This document shows, piece by piece, positions 6,858 through 15,773 of a stretch of DNA of 16,783 nucleotides; the stretch's first letter is position 1; every line of letters starts with the position of its first letter. The DNA is from an uncultured Bacteroidales bacterium (GTDB lineage Bacteria; Bacteroidota; Bacteroidia; Bacteroidales; UBA932), in assembly GCA_902491795.1 (NCBI GenBank), contig CABUIX010000045.1, positions 1 to 16,783 on the forward strand, in the 5' to 3' direction. The notes beneath the pieces were generated by a model, which worked only from the letters and a program-made list of their open reading frames with translations, did not search any database and was not told where the DNA came from. A program made the position numbers and the translations under genes.

Positions 6858-8588
6858 TTAATTGTTGCTGCCGTTCACGTAGCCTGGTTTGTGCGAGAGG
6901 TTGCTGTTTGCTGTGATTTCGGACTGCGGAAAGTCAAAGACCAGCCTGTGTTCGGGAAAAGCCTGTCCCTCGTAATTGCCTCCTTTCCAGTGCCATATGT
7001 AGTTTCCGCCGCAGTACATGTCCCAGCGGATAAGGTCTATGCGCCTGAGTCCTTCCCAAGCGAGTTCTACCGCCCTTTCTCTCTGCACGTCCTCAAGGTC
7101 ATAGTTTTCGAGCGGCTCGAGTCCCGCTCTCTCGCGAACCTTGTTGAGATATTCCAAGCCGTTCGGGTTTCCGGTGTACAGGCAGGCTTCAGCATAGTTG
7201 AGGTAAATTTCCGCTAGCCTCATCATCGGAAAGTCAACTCCGCATTTTGCCGATGTGGTGCCGTAGCTGGCGGCAGTGTTGTAGAATTCTTCCCTCGTCT
7301 TGTCATGAGGGATGTTGTTGAATTTGTAGAAGCTCCAGCCCTGTGTGAATTCAGACAGGTCAGTCATCTGTTCGTAGTGCCCCTTGTTGAAGAAAAGTGT
7401 CGCCCTGACGTCTCCGGTCGGATTGTCGTAGATTCCGGTGTATTTTCCCTCGCTGTCGTAGCCTTCTTCAGGAACTGTTACGCCGAAGTACCGGAACACG
7501 TATTCGGATGGCATTCTTATGCCGGCCCATCCGTCCTTTACCCCAAGGGAATAGAGCGGATTGCCGTTTTCGTCGTTGTCGTCTCCTGCCGAGAAGCATG
7601 ACTGCACAAGAAAGATAGTGCCTCCCCATCCGAGCATGTTGACCTCATCGTAGTCTATCGCGAAAAGAAATTCCTTGAAGGCATCGGGGTTGGTCCCGTT
7701 GTCACCCCGGAAAAGATCAGGGTAATGGCTGCAGAGTTCATATCCGCCCCTGAACACTTCTTCGCAGGCCTGGGCGCATTCTTCCCACATTCCTTCTCCT
7801 TTCCCAGTCACATTCCCGTTTTCGTCGACAGTGGATTTGTATACTTGGGCATTAAGGTAGATGCGTGAGAGAAGTCCCCATGCGGAGCCTTTGTCCACCC
7901 GAGGATAATTGAATCCTGCAGGCTGCAGTTCATCGCCTCCGACCAGTTCCCTGAGTTCGCGAACCACGAAATCGAACACGTTTGAACGTGTCTCGAGCTG
8001 CGGGGACACTGCTCCGAACTCGGATTCTTCGGTCACGAAAGGCACATCGCCGAAGGTGTCAAGCCCCATCCAGTAGAGATATGCTCTCAGGAATCTGGCT
8101 TCGGCGCGCAGAGAGTGAATCTTGTCGATCAACGCCTGGTCGCATCCGCGTTCGGAAAGTTTTTCATCGGTTGTCTGCCTGAGGTATTCGTTGGCGTAAG
8201 TGATTCCGTGCAGTGTCCTGCAGTACAGGGCATAAGTGGCGGTATTGTCTGCGGTTGACCATGTGTTCATGTTGATGTCCTGAGTCCATGAGTCCTTTGC
8301 CCAGTTGTTCTTGCAGGCATCGGTGGAGCTTTCCTGAATGCACCAGAAGGCCCTTACCAGTTCCGAGGCGCCGGCGTCGTCGACGTTCAGGTCAGAGGTG
8401 TTGTTGAATGACCTGTAGACCTTTGCAAGACCAGATATGTAGTTTGAATAGTCGTTGCCGTAAGCATTTTCCGAGTTGAAGTCATCGGGATTGAAGGGGA
8501 GTGCCTCCAGGTCTCCTACGCAGGAACTTGTGACGGTGCCAAGCATGACCAGAAGAGCGGCACATAAGGGATATAGTTTCTTTTTCAT
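6858..8588 (-). CDS. susD: SusD/RagB-family nutrient-binding outer-membrane lipoprotein
   Basis: A 576-residue surface lipoprotein that forms the lid of the SusC channel and binds the imported glycan. The start at 8588 gives MKKKLYPLCAALLVMLG and a lipobox TSSC with acylated Cys23; the frame running up to 8624 adds only 12 polar residues and overlaps no signal. The N-terminal SusD-like TPR region includes LRAEARFLRAYLYWMGLDTFGDVPFVTE. The C-terminal RagB/SusD domain includes MMRLAEIYLNYAEACLYTG, then YLNKVRERAGLEPL, and the conserved RERAVELAWEGLRRIDLIRW. It ends with the usual EHRLVFDFPQSEITANSNL. Length is typical. It begins 16 bases after the susC stop, the usual susC-susD coupling. Confidence 0.97.
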   Translation of the reverse strand: MKKKLYPLCAALLVMLGTVTSSCVGDLEALPFNPDDFNSENAYGNDYSNYISGLAKVYRSFNNTSDLNVDDAGASELVRAFWCIQESSTDACKNNWAKDSWTQDINMNTWSTADNTATYALYCRTLHGITYANEYLRQTTDEKLSERGCDQALIDKIHSLRAEARFLRAYLYWMGLDTFGDVPFVTEESEFGAVSPQLETRSNVFDFVVRELRELVGGDELQPAGFNYPRVDKGSAWGLLSRIYLNAQVYKSTVDENGNVTGKGEGMWEECAQACEEVFRGGYELCSHYPDLFRGDNGTNPDAFKEFLFAIDYDEVNMLGWGGTIFLVQSCFSAGDDNDENGNPLYSLGVKDGWAGIRMPSEYVFRYFGVTVPEEGYDSEGKYTGIYDNPTGDVRATLFFNKGHYEQMTDLSEFTQGWSFYKFNNIPHDKTREEFYNTAASYGTTSAKCGVDFPMMRLAEIYLNYAEACLYTGNPNGLEYLNKVRERAGLEPLENYDLEDVQRERAVELAWEGLRRIDLIRWDMYCGGNYIWHWKGGNYEGQAFPEHRLVFDFPQSEITANSNLSHKPGYVNGSNN

Positions 8589-8604
8589 GTTCTTTGTCTG
8601 ATTG

Positions 8605-11600
8605 TTAGAAATTGATGTTGACACGCAGGGAATATGTCCTTGACCTGGGCGTTCCGTTGGAATCTATTCCTGTGTAGGAAACTTCAGGGTCAACTCCGGG
8701 ATAGCGTGTGAACACGACCAGGTTATTGGCGGTAAGCGCCAGACGGAGGTTCACATCACGGTTGAACAGGTTGCGGAAGGTGTATCCGACATTGATGTCG
8801 TCAATCTTGAAGAAGGAGGCATCGTGCAGGAAATAGTCTGAATATACCTGGGCTATGTTGCTGGTTTCTGTCCAGCCTGTGCGGGTGACAATTTTTCTGT
8901 AGTTCCTCAGCGTGCTGTAGTTGAGCCAGTCGTTCGCTGTTGTCGAATTGGACTGGTGATAGTTCCAGAATACCCAGTTGCCTGCTGAGCCGTGGGCGTT
9001 GAATCCCATGTCCCAGTTCTTCCAGGTGTATTTTACGTTTATTCCGTAGAACAGTTTCGGAAGAGGGCTCTTGCCGGTGAGATATCGGTCGTTGTCGGTG
9101 ATCTGTCCGTCTCCGTCCCTGTCGACAAATGCGTTTTGGATTGGATTGCCCTGGTCATCGTAAAGTTGCTGGTAGAGGAAATAGGTCCTGGGAGCATAGC
9201 CCACGCGTTGTTGCTGGAGATAGCCTCCGGTGCCTCCGGCAATGTCTTTTCCTTCCTGGATGAAGTAGTCATCGTTGGCTTCGTCACCGCCGACGGTAAG
9301 TTTTGTGAACCGTGTGTCCTGATAGGTGATGTTCCCGCCGATCATGAGACTGGATTCACTTGTACGTATGGGGGTATATATGATTCCCAGTTCTATTCCC
9401 TTGTTTTCCATGCTTCCTATGTTTGTGAGCAATGTGTTGGAGAAGTTGGCTCCCATGGGAATGTATACGGTGTTGAGCAGGTCCTTGGTGTCTTTCTTGT
9501 ACAGGTCAAGGTTTCCGGTTACGAGACCGTGCCCGAAACTGAAGTCCAGACCGATGTTTGTAGTGGCCGTTTCTTCCCATTTGATGTTGGGGTCGTATGC
9601 CTCAGGGGTAAGTTCATAGACTCGTCCGTCGCTGCCCATGTTGTACATGTAGTTTATGCTGGTGGACAGATTGTAGTTGGCGATGTACGAGTAGTTGGCT
9701 ATCCCGCTTTCCTGTCCGGTGATTCCCCATCCAGCACGCAACTTGAGTTCGTCAAGCCAGTCGGCATCCTGCATGAAACTTTCCTGCTTTATGTTCCATG
9801 CGATGGCTAGAGAGGGGAAAAGTCCCCATCTGTTTTCCTTTCCGAATCTGGAAGAACCATCGTTTCTCAAGGTGAAGGTGAACAGATAGCGGCTCTTGTA
9901 AGAGTAATTGAGACGGCCATAGAACGACACGAGGAAGTGCTCTTCGCCATGTCTGTACACGTTGCCGTAGAGTTCGTCTTTCTCGTATGACACTCCTGTG
10001 TTAGGGTCAGAATAGGCATCATTTAGTCGTCGTTCATTGTGCGAATAGTTGTAGAAGTGCTCCCATGAATAGCCGGCCATGACATCAATCTTGTGCCCTC
10101 CGAATTCGTGCTTGTAGTTGGCGAAGAACTCGAGCATGTCATTGTAGTTGAACGAATCGCTGGTATACCATGTCCCGATTCGCGGGGCGATACCGTCGTT
10201 TATCAGGTCCCAGTAGTCTGGCATGGGTCTGCTCCAGTTGTACGAAGTTCGTCTGTCGGTGCTCAGCCTGAGGTTGAAGGCAAGGTCTTCCAGGCCGTGC
10301 ACCTTGTAGTTGATTGTGCTGCTGAGAGTCCATCCGAGATTCCTGTTGACCACGTCGCTTGTCCGGAACTGCATGGGGTTTGTTTCCGCACCGGCTCCAG
10401 GTATCAGTTCATCGCCACGTCCAGTCCCCTGAACATAGAATCCGTAGTTCGTTCCGTAGTCTATGGAGCCGTCTTCGTTGTAGAAGTAAACAGGCAACGT
10501 GGGGTTGAAAGATGCAGCGGCGCTGTAGCTTGCACTCGCCGGAGATGAAATGTATGTGTTGACCTTGGCGTTGAGGCCGATTGTAAGGTGCTCGTCAAGG
10601 AAATTGGGATTGAGAGTGACATTGATGGTCGGCCTGTGGCTCCAGGAACCCAGTGTCTGGCCTCTTGACTGTCTGTAGCCCATGGAAACACGGTACGGCA
10701 GGTGGCCTTTGAGCGCAGTTCCGCTGACACTCAGGTTATGGGTAGAGTTGATGCCGAGTCTTGTCACAAGATCAATCCAATCAGTGTTCTCTTTGCCCAT
10801 GAGACTCTCGGCCGTGGCAAGGGACCCGGGCCTATCTGCATAGAGACTTCTGATGAATTCACGGTATTCTTCACCTCCCATGACTTCTTCCTTGCCTATA
10901 TAGTGGCGTGCACTTACAGAACCGCTGTAAGAGACTCTGGGCTTCCTGCTTGCGCTTGCTTTCTTCGTTGTGACGAGTATGACTCCAGACGCTGCTCTTG
11001 AACCATATATTGCTGCCGATGACGCGTCCTTGAGCACTGAAAAGGAGTCAATGTCATCGGGGTTGACTGATGATAGGTCGTTTGAACTTAGTGGGATACC
11101 GTCGACCACGATCAATGGGTCATTGGATGCATTGAGTGATGAGATGCCTCTGACTCTCATTGTTCCGTCGGAAAGGACAAGCAGTCCTGGTACTTTTCCC
11201 TGCAGGAGCTCGTAGCTCGATGAAACGGCACCTCGGTTTAGATTCTCCGCCTTTATGGCAGTGACAGAGCCTGTAAGGTCTTCTCTCTTGACCGAACCAT
11301 ATCCTATGACTACTGCGTCTTCGAGAGTTTCATTGTCTTCCTCAAGAACGATCAATCCCTTTACAAAAGGTTCTGAGTCGGCCCGTAGCTGGATGGTCAT
11401 GTATCCGAGGCAGCTGACTGTAAGAATGGCGTTGCTGTTTTCGACACTGATGGCGAAATGCCCTTCGGTGTCGGTAATGACTCCATTGCTTTGGTTTCCT
11501 TCCTCGAATATGGCGGCTCCTATTACGGGCAGCCCCGAAAAGTCTGTCACCGTCCCTTTCAGCTCGATGTCTGAAGATTGTGCCGATGCCGCAAATCCGC

Positions 11601-11652
11601 CGCTAAGGCAAATCAGGACGGACAAGATGATTGATGAAAATAATTTCTTCAT
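8605..11652 (-). CDS. susC: SusC/RagA-family TonB-dependent outer-membrane glycan transporter
   Basis: A 1015-residue importer driven by TonB across the outer membrane. The start at 11652 is chosen for the signal peptide MKKLFSSIILSVLICLSGG, probably cut at ASA-Q25; the open frame upstream to 11754 crosses the promoter. Residues about 28-100 form a carboxypeptidase-regulatory-like domain (IELKGTVTDFSGLPVIGAA). No extra FecA-type signalling domain is present, which fits control by an HTCS rather than an anti-sigma factor. The plug begins near residue 103 (TLEDAVVIGYGSVKREDLTG) and includes NASNDPLIVVDGIPL and AAIYGSRAASGVILVTTK. The beta-barrel runs to the C-terminal Phe of YSLRVNINF. Around 11131-11215 the plug reads GLLVLSDGTMRVRG, shorter than the usual motif with a Gly-rich insertion. 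It is the first gene of the operon. Confidence 0.97.
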   Translation of the reverse strand: MKKLFSSIILSVLICLSGGFAASAQSSDIELKGTVTDFSGLPVIGAAIFEEGNQSNGVITDTEGHFAISVENSNAILTVSCLGYMTIQLRADSEPFVKGLIVLEEDNETLEDAVVIGYGSVKREDLTGSVTAIKAENLNRGAVSSSYELLQGKVPGLLVLSDGTMRVRGISSLNASNDPLIVVDGIPLSSNDLSSVNPDDIDSFSVLKDASSAAIYGSRAASGVILVTTKKASASRKPRVSYSGSVSARHYIGKEEVMGGEEYREFIRSLYADRPGSLATAESLMGKENTDWIDLVTRLGINSTHNLSVSGTALKGHLPYRVSMGYRQSRGQTLGSWSHRPTINVTLNPNFLDEHLTIGLNAKVNTYISSPASASYSAAASFNPTLPVYFYNEDGSIDYGTNYGFYVQGTGRGDELIPGAGAETNPMQFRTSDVVNRNLGWTLSSTINYKVHGLEDLAFNLRLSTDRRTSYNWSRPMPDYWDLINDGIAPRIGTWYTSDSFNYNDMLEFFANYKHEFGGHKIDVMAGYSWEHFYNYSHNERRLNDAYSDPNTGVSYEKDELYGNVYRHGEEHFLVSFYGRLNYSYKSRYLFTFTLRNDGSSRFGKENRWGLFPSLAIAWNIKQESFMQDADWLDELKLRAGWGITGQESGIANYSYIANYNLSTSINYMYNMGSDGRVYELTPEAYDPNIKWEETATTNIGLDFSFGHGLVTGNLDLYKKDTKDLLNTVYIPMGANFSNTLLTNIGSMENKGIELGIIYTPIRTSESSLMIGGNITYQDTRFTKLTVGGDEANDDYFIQEGKDIAGGTGGYLQQQRVGYAPRTYFLYQQLYDDQGNPIQNAFVDRDGDGQITDNDRYLTGKSPLPKLFYGINVKYTWKNWDMGFNAHGSAGNWVFWNYHQSNSTTANDWLNYSTLRNYRKIVTRTGWTETSNIAQVYSDYFLHDASFFKIDDINVGYTFRNLFNRDVNLRLALTANNLVVFTRYPGVDPEVSYTGIDSNGTPRSRTYSLRVNINF

Positions 11653-11687
11653 GCTTGTCGGTGTTATTAATTTGGTTATTCTTTCCA

Positions 11688-11695
11688 CAAATATA
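11688..11695 (-). promoter_or_regulatory. Bacteroidota-type -7 box for the susC operon
   Basis: On the minus strand this reads TATATTTG, a full match to the Bacteroidota -7 consensus TAnnTTTG, 35 bases upstream of the chosen susC start. No clean TTTG -33 box is seen at the expected distance, as is common for promoters that need an activator. A small inverted repeat (tgcttc / gaagca, 11701-11706 and 11716-11721) occupies the spacer. Confidence 0.5.
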
Positions 11696-11718
11696 TTTGA
11701 TGCTTCTTCGAGGGGGAA

Positions 11719-11759
11719 GCACAGAAAAGACAATTGCGGACACAAAAAGGACACTGTGC
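11719..11759. promoter_or_regulatory. Candidate operator for the HTCS regulator
   Basis: Just upstream of the susC -7 box, ggacac occurs at 11738-11743 and 11749-11754, 11 bp apart, so on the same face of the helix. This pair is enclosed by an inverted repeat gcacag (11719-11724) / ctgtgc (11754-11759). AraC-type domains of HTCS regulators often bind direct repeats at about this distance upstream. The assignment is positional inference only. Confidence 0.25.
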
Positions 11760-11825
11760 GGAATACCTGCAGGAATTTGTCAAATATGATGTAAATTGCT
11801 TGACAGAGAACATAGGATTGCAGAT

Positions 11826-14800
11826 ATGAAGAATTTTCTGGTAATGTTGTCTCTTTTCGTTTCTGGCTTTACTACGGCTGCAGATATGAATTACGGCAAC
11901 CTGTATAATATACGGCTCGTTTCTGACGCGGTCCAGGCCCGCTGCTTCATCCAGGATGAAAATGGTTTCATCTGGGTTGGAACCAATAAGGGGTTGTGCT
12001 GCTATGACGGATACAATGTGCAGGCCCACTACAAGAACGGAGCACCGGAGAATGTGCAGATACATGCGCTTTCGCTGTACGGCGACAACTGTCTTTTTCT
12101 TGGTACGGAAACTGGAATGATGATATATGACTTTAAGCATGGCAAATACGTTCAGTCCAAGATTGGTCTTCAATGTATAGTACGGTCATTGCTTTCCGAT
12201 GGTGACTGTCTTTGGATGGGGACTACTGACGGACTGTATTTATATGATATCAAAAACGGTTCAGTGACTTGCGTGTTGCCTGACGTGGATGTATATTCTG
12301 TTGTCAGGCTCAGAGACAGAGTGTTTGCCGGGACAAGGAACGGATTGTATTTCAGACCTGAAGGCACTTCTGGTTTTGAACCGACAGAAGGTGACGGTGC
12401 GGATTCTTTCATAGGTGCATTGTATGCCGATGAGGCGAGCAACTCATTGTGGTTCGGTTGGAAGGGGCTTTATCGCATGCACGTTTACTCCGGTGAAACG
12501 GAAATGGTGAGTGACTCTATCTCCGCTAAGTCTCTGCTCATGGACTGTGACGGAAACATTGTCGTAGGGACGGATTACGGTTTGATTGCCGTTGATCCGG
12601 AGACGGGGGTTAAAACTGTGTATAAACATAATCTGCATCGGCATAATTCGCTGTCGAACAATGTGGTTCAGGCAATGTTTAGGGATGACAATGACAATGT
12701 GTGGATAGGGACGGACTATGGCATATCTTTGGCCCAACGGCACAAGCTGTATGAATATTACAATGTCACGCAGTTTACTGATGGCGGTGAGGGGAACTTG
12801 TTTTTCGTGATGACGCGGGATGCTTCCGGAAATCTGTGGATGGGAGGGAACAATGGTGTGATCATGAATCCATATGATCCGTTAGGTGATGCATTGTGGT
12901 TCCGGATGCGGGATGTGCCTGAACATGACCGCATCGCGCACAACAGGATCAGGGACATTTACAGCGACAGGAACAATAATCTGTGGGTGGCTTCTGACGG
13001 TGGCCTGCAGTTGTTTGACGCGGAGAGGAGCAGTTTTGAGGACCGTGCGGTTGCTGATCCGGAATCAGGAGACAGGATGTACTGGGTTTACAAGGTACTG
13101 GAGGACCGCGAGGGCAATTTCTGGTTTTCGACCTACAACGAGGGCGTTTGGAAAGTTGGCTCTTCGTTATTCGGGAATTCATCTGTTAATGAGTGCATTG
13201 AGAGGTATACCGAAAATGACGGGTTGAGCGGGGATTTCATTTCTGCGATGGCATATAATGAGACTTCGAATGCAGTCTATACTCTTGCAAACAATGGTGG
13301 AATTGACATCATAGACTGTTCTTCAGGCGATGTGGGGCATCTGGATGTATTGGGATTGACAGGAGGCAGCTTCCCTTCGGCTATGGTGAGCGGTGATGAT
13401 GAATACTTGTGGATTGGGTATTCTCATGGTCTTATCCGGTATGATACTCTGGAAGGGACCTCTTCAAGAATACTGTTCGGAAACGGGAGGCATCTTTCGG
13501 TTACCTGTATGATTTTGGCCGAGGGAGATATTTGGGTTTGTACCAATGAGGGAATATGGGTTGTGTCAGGAGAAGGCAACATTCTTGGAAACTTCAACTT
13601 TGAGGACAAGGTCTTTTATTCGGCGTGCTGGGATCTAGGCCGTAGGAAACTCTTTTTTGGTGATTCTGATGGATATGCGGCTGTGTTTCCGGAGATAGTT
13701 GGCCGCCGTATGCCGTCAGAAAAGTTGGTTGTCAGCAGAATTCTTGTGAACGGGCAGGAATATATCTCTCCTGACGGCCTTGTAAGCCGGTATGTCGACA
13801 GGCTGAAACTGGAGTCAGACGAAAATGACGTCAGCGTGGAATTTGCGGATCTTACATTTTCCAATGCCAGGGTGAATTGCATTTCATATCGTCTCGGCGG
13901 AGGAGATATAGTGTCATTGAAAAGCGGGTCCAACAGGGTGTCTCTTACTGGTTTGCGCCCCGGAAATCACTATTTGTCGTTCACCGGGGACGGAGTAACG
14001 GATGCCGGTGGATTTGATGCTGCGGGGGATGTAAGCATAATGATAAAGCGTCCCCCTTTTGCATCTGGAGCAGCTTTTGGAATTTATGCTTTCATTGCAA
14101 TCTGTACAGGCTTGTCGGTGTATCGTTACTACCGCCTGAAGGCCAAGTTGAGAATGGCAAGGGCCGAGAAGGAACAGACGCTGCAACGTGTGGAGGAGAA
14201 GATGCGCATTTATACGGACATTTCGCATGAATTCAAGACTCCATTGAGCATGATACTGGCACCGGCCAGCAAGATGCTTACCGAACGGCATTCCGAAAAA
14301 GACATGAAGGATCTGCAGTTGATACATGACAGTGCGATAAAGATAAATCAGCTGCTTCACGGAATGATCGAGGCTGACAAGAATGAGTTGTCTATGGAAC
14401 TCGGGTTGACAAAGTCAAGGGTTGAGGTGGTTGGCTTTATACATACGATTTTCTCTGTGTTCGAGGATAACCAGAAGGACAAGGGAAAGGAATTCATATT
14501 CAGCTCGTCTGCGGAAAAGATCTATTGCATGCTGGATGTGGTCAAGCTGGAATCAATAGTAAACAACCTTGTTTCCAATGCGTGCAAGTACACATCGGAG
14601 GGTGACAGCATCATAGTTTCGATAACACTTTCTTCCGACAGGGCATCGCTTGAAATAAAGGTATCCGATACCGGAGTAGGCATTCCCCACGAGGACTTGC
14701 CTTACATATTCCACAGATTTTTCAAATCGCAGTCCAATTCTTGCGGAAAGGAGGGCTCCGGCATAGGTCTTTTTCTTGTCAAAAACTATGTTTCAATGCA

Positions 14801-15692
14801 CGGAGGCACCGTTGCCGTCAGTTCAGAGCAGGGAGAGGGGAGCACTTTTACCGTTACTCTTCCTTTTGATGCCGGTGCCGATGATGCTTCAGAAGATGCG
14901 GTGTGTGAGGATGGAAGAATTGGACTTCCTACAGTAGTCATAGTCGAGGACAACAAGGCGATTGCTGAATTTGTCAGGGACTTGCTTTATGACAGTTACC
15001 GCTGCCTCATTGCCATGAACGGGAAGTCTGGCCTCAGGCTGTGCAAGGAGATTTTGCCGGACCTTGTGATCACCGATATCATGATGCCTGTGATGGACGG
15101 TATAAAGATGTGTGCTGAATTGCGGGCCAATGTTGCCACAGCCTCTATTCCCATAATTGTGCTGACAGCTGTTGAAGACAAGAAATATGAGTTGTTCACA
15201 GCCAAGCACAGGATAGATGCATTCATAACCAAACCTTTTGATTCCAATTATATAGTCGCTAGGGTTAAGGGACTGATTGACAAGAAGCTGGAGATGGAAA
15301 AGCGCATAAGGATGGAAATGATTGCCGAGCCAGGGAGCTTGGAGGCTGTATCGGCAGATGAGAAATTGCTGTCGAGGCTTGTGGATGTCATTGAAGAGCA
15401 TATTTCTGATTCAGACTTCAATGTCAACGCTCTTTGCGTATATCTTGGAATGTCTTCGAAATCGGTATACCGTAAATGTGTGCAGCTTCTGAACATGACG
15501 CCAGTCGAGTACATAAGATTTGTTAGGTTGAAAAAGGCCGCATTCCTGTTGGAGCAACATAATTTCAACGTCTCTGAAGTCATGTATATGGTCGGATTCA
15601 ACAATCATTCTTATTTCAGTCGCTGTTTCCTCAAGGAGTTCGGCAAATCACCGCAGCAGTACAGAATGGAGCATGGCGTTAAAGTGTCGTGA
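11826..15692 (+). CDS. Hybrid two-component system sensor kinase / AraC-type response regulator (HTCS)
   Basis: A 1288-residue one-protein sensor and transcription activator. The start at 11826 yields the signal MKNFLVMLSLFVSGFTTA; the frame from 11796 adds ten charged residues. Order: periplasmic Reg_prop beta-propeller (about 25-625, with repeats like DENGFIWVGTNKGL and DRNNNLWVASDGGL), Y_Y_Y domain (about 630-735), transmembrane helix (about 746-768, FGIYAFIAICTGLSVY), HisKA with phospho-acceptor His801 in DISHEFKTPLSM, and HATPase with Asn918 (N box), DTGVGI and GSGIGLFLVK. The receiver follows with acidic pair Glu1041-Asp1042, phospho-acceptor Asp1084, Thr1114 and Lys1136. Last is an AraC-type helix-turn-helix domain (about 1185-1285, ending FNNHSYFSRCFLKEFGKSP). 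All catalytic residues are present. It is divergent from susC with 173 bp between start codons and most likely activates that operon when a pathway oligosaccharide binds the propeller. It is visibly AT-richer than the GH2 gene. Confidence 0.97.
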   Translation: MKNFLVMLSLFVSGFTTAADMNYGNLYNIRLVSDAVQARCFIQDENGFIWVGTNKGLCCYDGYNVQAHYKNGAPENVQIHALSLYGDNCLFLGTETGMMIYDFKHGKYVQSKIGLQCIVRSLLSDGDCLWMGTTDGLYLYDIKNGSVTCVLPDVDVYSVVRLRDRVFAGTRNGLYFRPEGTSGFEPTEGDGADSFIGALYADEASNSLWFGWKGLYRMHVYSGETEMVSDSISAKSLLMDCDGNIVVGTDYGLIAVDPETGVKTVYKHNLHRHNSLSNNVVQAMFRDDNDNVWIGTDYGISLAQRHKLYEYYNVTQFTDGGEGNLFFVMTRDASGNLWMGGNNGVIMNPYDPLGDALWFRMRDVPEHDRIAHNRIRDIYSDRNNNLWVASDGGLQLFDAERSSFEDRAVADPESGDRMYWVYKVLEDREGNFWFSTYNEGVWKVGSSLFGNSSVNECIERYTENDGLSGDFISAMAYNETSNAVYTLANNGGIDIIDCSSGDVGHLDVLGLTGGSFPSAMVSGDDEYLWIGYSHGLIRYDTLEGTSSRILFGNGRHLSVTCMILAEGDIWVCTNEGIWVVSGEGNILGNFNFEDKVFYSACWDLGRRKLFFGDSDGYAAVFPEIVGRRMPSEKLVVSRILVNGQEYISPDGLVSRYVDRLKLESDENDVSVEFADLTFSNARVNCISYRLGGGDIVSLKSGSNRVSLTGLRPGNHYLSFTGDGVTDAGGFDAAGDVSIMIKRPPFASGAAFGIYAFIAICTGLSVYRYYRLKAKLRMARAEKEQTLQRVEEKMRIYTDISHEFKTPLSMILAPASKMLTERHSEKDMKDLQLIHDSAIKINQLLHGMIEADKNELSMELGLTKSRVEVVGFIHTIFSVFEDNQKDKGKEFIFSSSAEKIYCMLDVVKLESIVNNLVSNACKYTSEGDSIIVSITLSSDRASLEIKVSDTGVGIPHEDLPYIFHRFFKSQSNSCGKEGSGIGLFLVKNYVSMHGGTVAVSSEQGEGSTFTVTLPFDAGADDASEDAVCEDGRIGLPTVVIVEDNKAIAEFVRDLLYDSYRCLIAMNGKSGLRLCKEILPDLVITDIMMPVMDGIKMCAELRANVATASIPIIVLTAVEDKKYELFTAKHRIDAFITKPFDSNYIVARVKGLIDKKLEMEKRIRMEMIAEPGSLEAVSADEKLLSRLVDVIEEHISDSDFNVNALCVYLGMSSKSVYRKCVQLLNMTPVEYIRFVRLKKAAFLLEQHNFNVSEVMYMVGFNNHSYFSRCFLKEFGKSPQQYRMEHGVKVS

Positions 15693-15723
15693 AACTGGTC
15701 TTGAGCGTTGGGCCAAACAAAAA

Positions 15724-15750
15724 GCCGGCCTTCCGTTGCGGAAGGCCGGC
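15724..15750 (-). terminator. Intrinsic terminator of pckA
   Basis: A perfect 12-bp GC-rich stem (15724-15735 with 15739-15750, gccggccttccg) with a 3-nt loop lies 23 bases beyond the pckA stop. On the minus strand it is followed by TTTTTGTTTGG, a good T-tract. On the plus strand it is 31 bases after the HTCS stop but has no T-run after it, so it fits pckA best while possibly also protecting the HTCS transcript end. Confidence 0.8.
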
Positions 15751-15773
15751 CCTTGTAGAGTAGGTCACACAGA

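Noticed and set aside
8992..9810. 272-residue plus-strand open frame
   Set aside because: It is antisense to the SusC beta-barrel, whose family match is unambiguous; it has no motif and no start context.
11653..11754. Upstream-extended SusC start at 11754 (and similar long starts at 5706, 8624 and 11796)
   Set aside because: Each extension places polar or cysteine-rich residues before a clear signal peptide, and the SusC one would translate through its own -7 box. The internal Met at the signal peptide was chosen in each case.
11776..11798. Promoter for the HTCS gene (TTTG at 11776, TAAATTG at 11792)
   Set aside because: The 12-bp spacing is far too short for a Bacteroidota -33/-7 pair, and the -7 match is imperfect.
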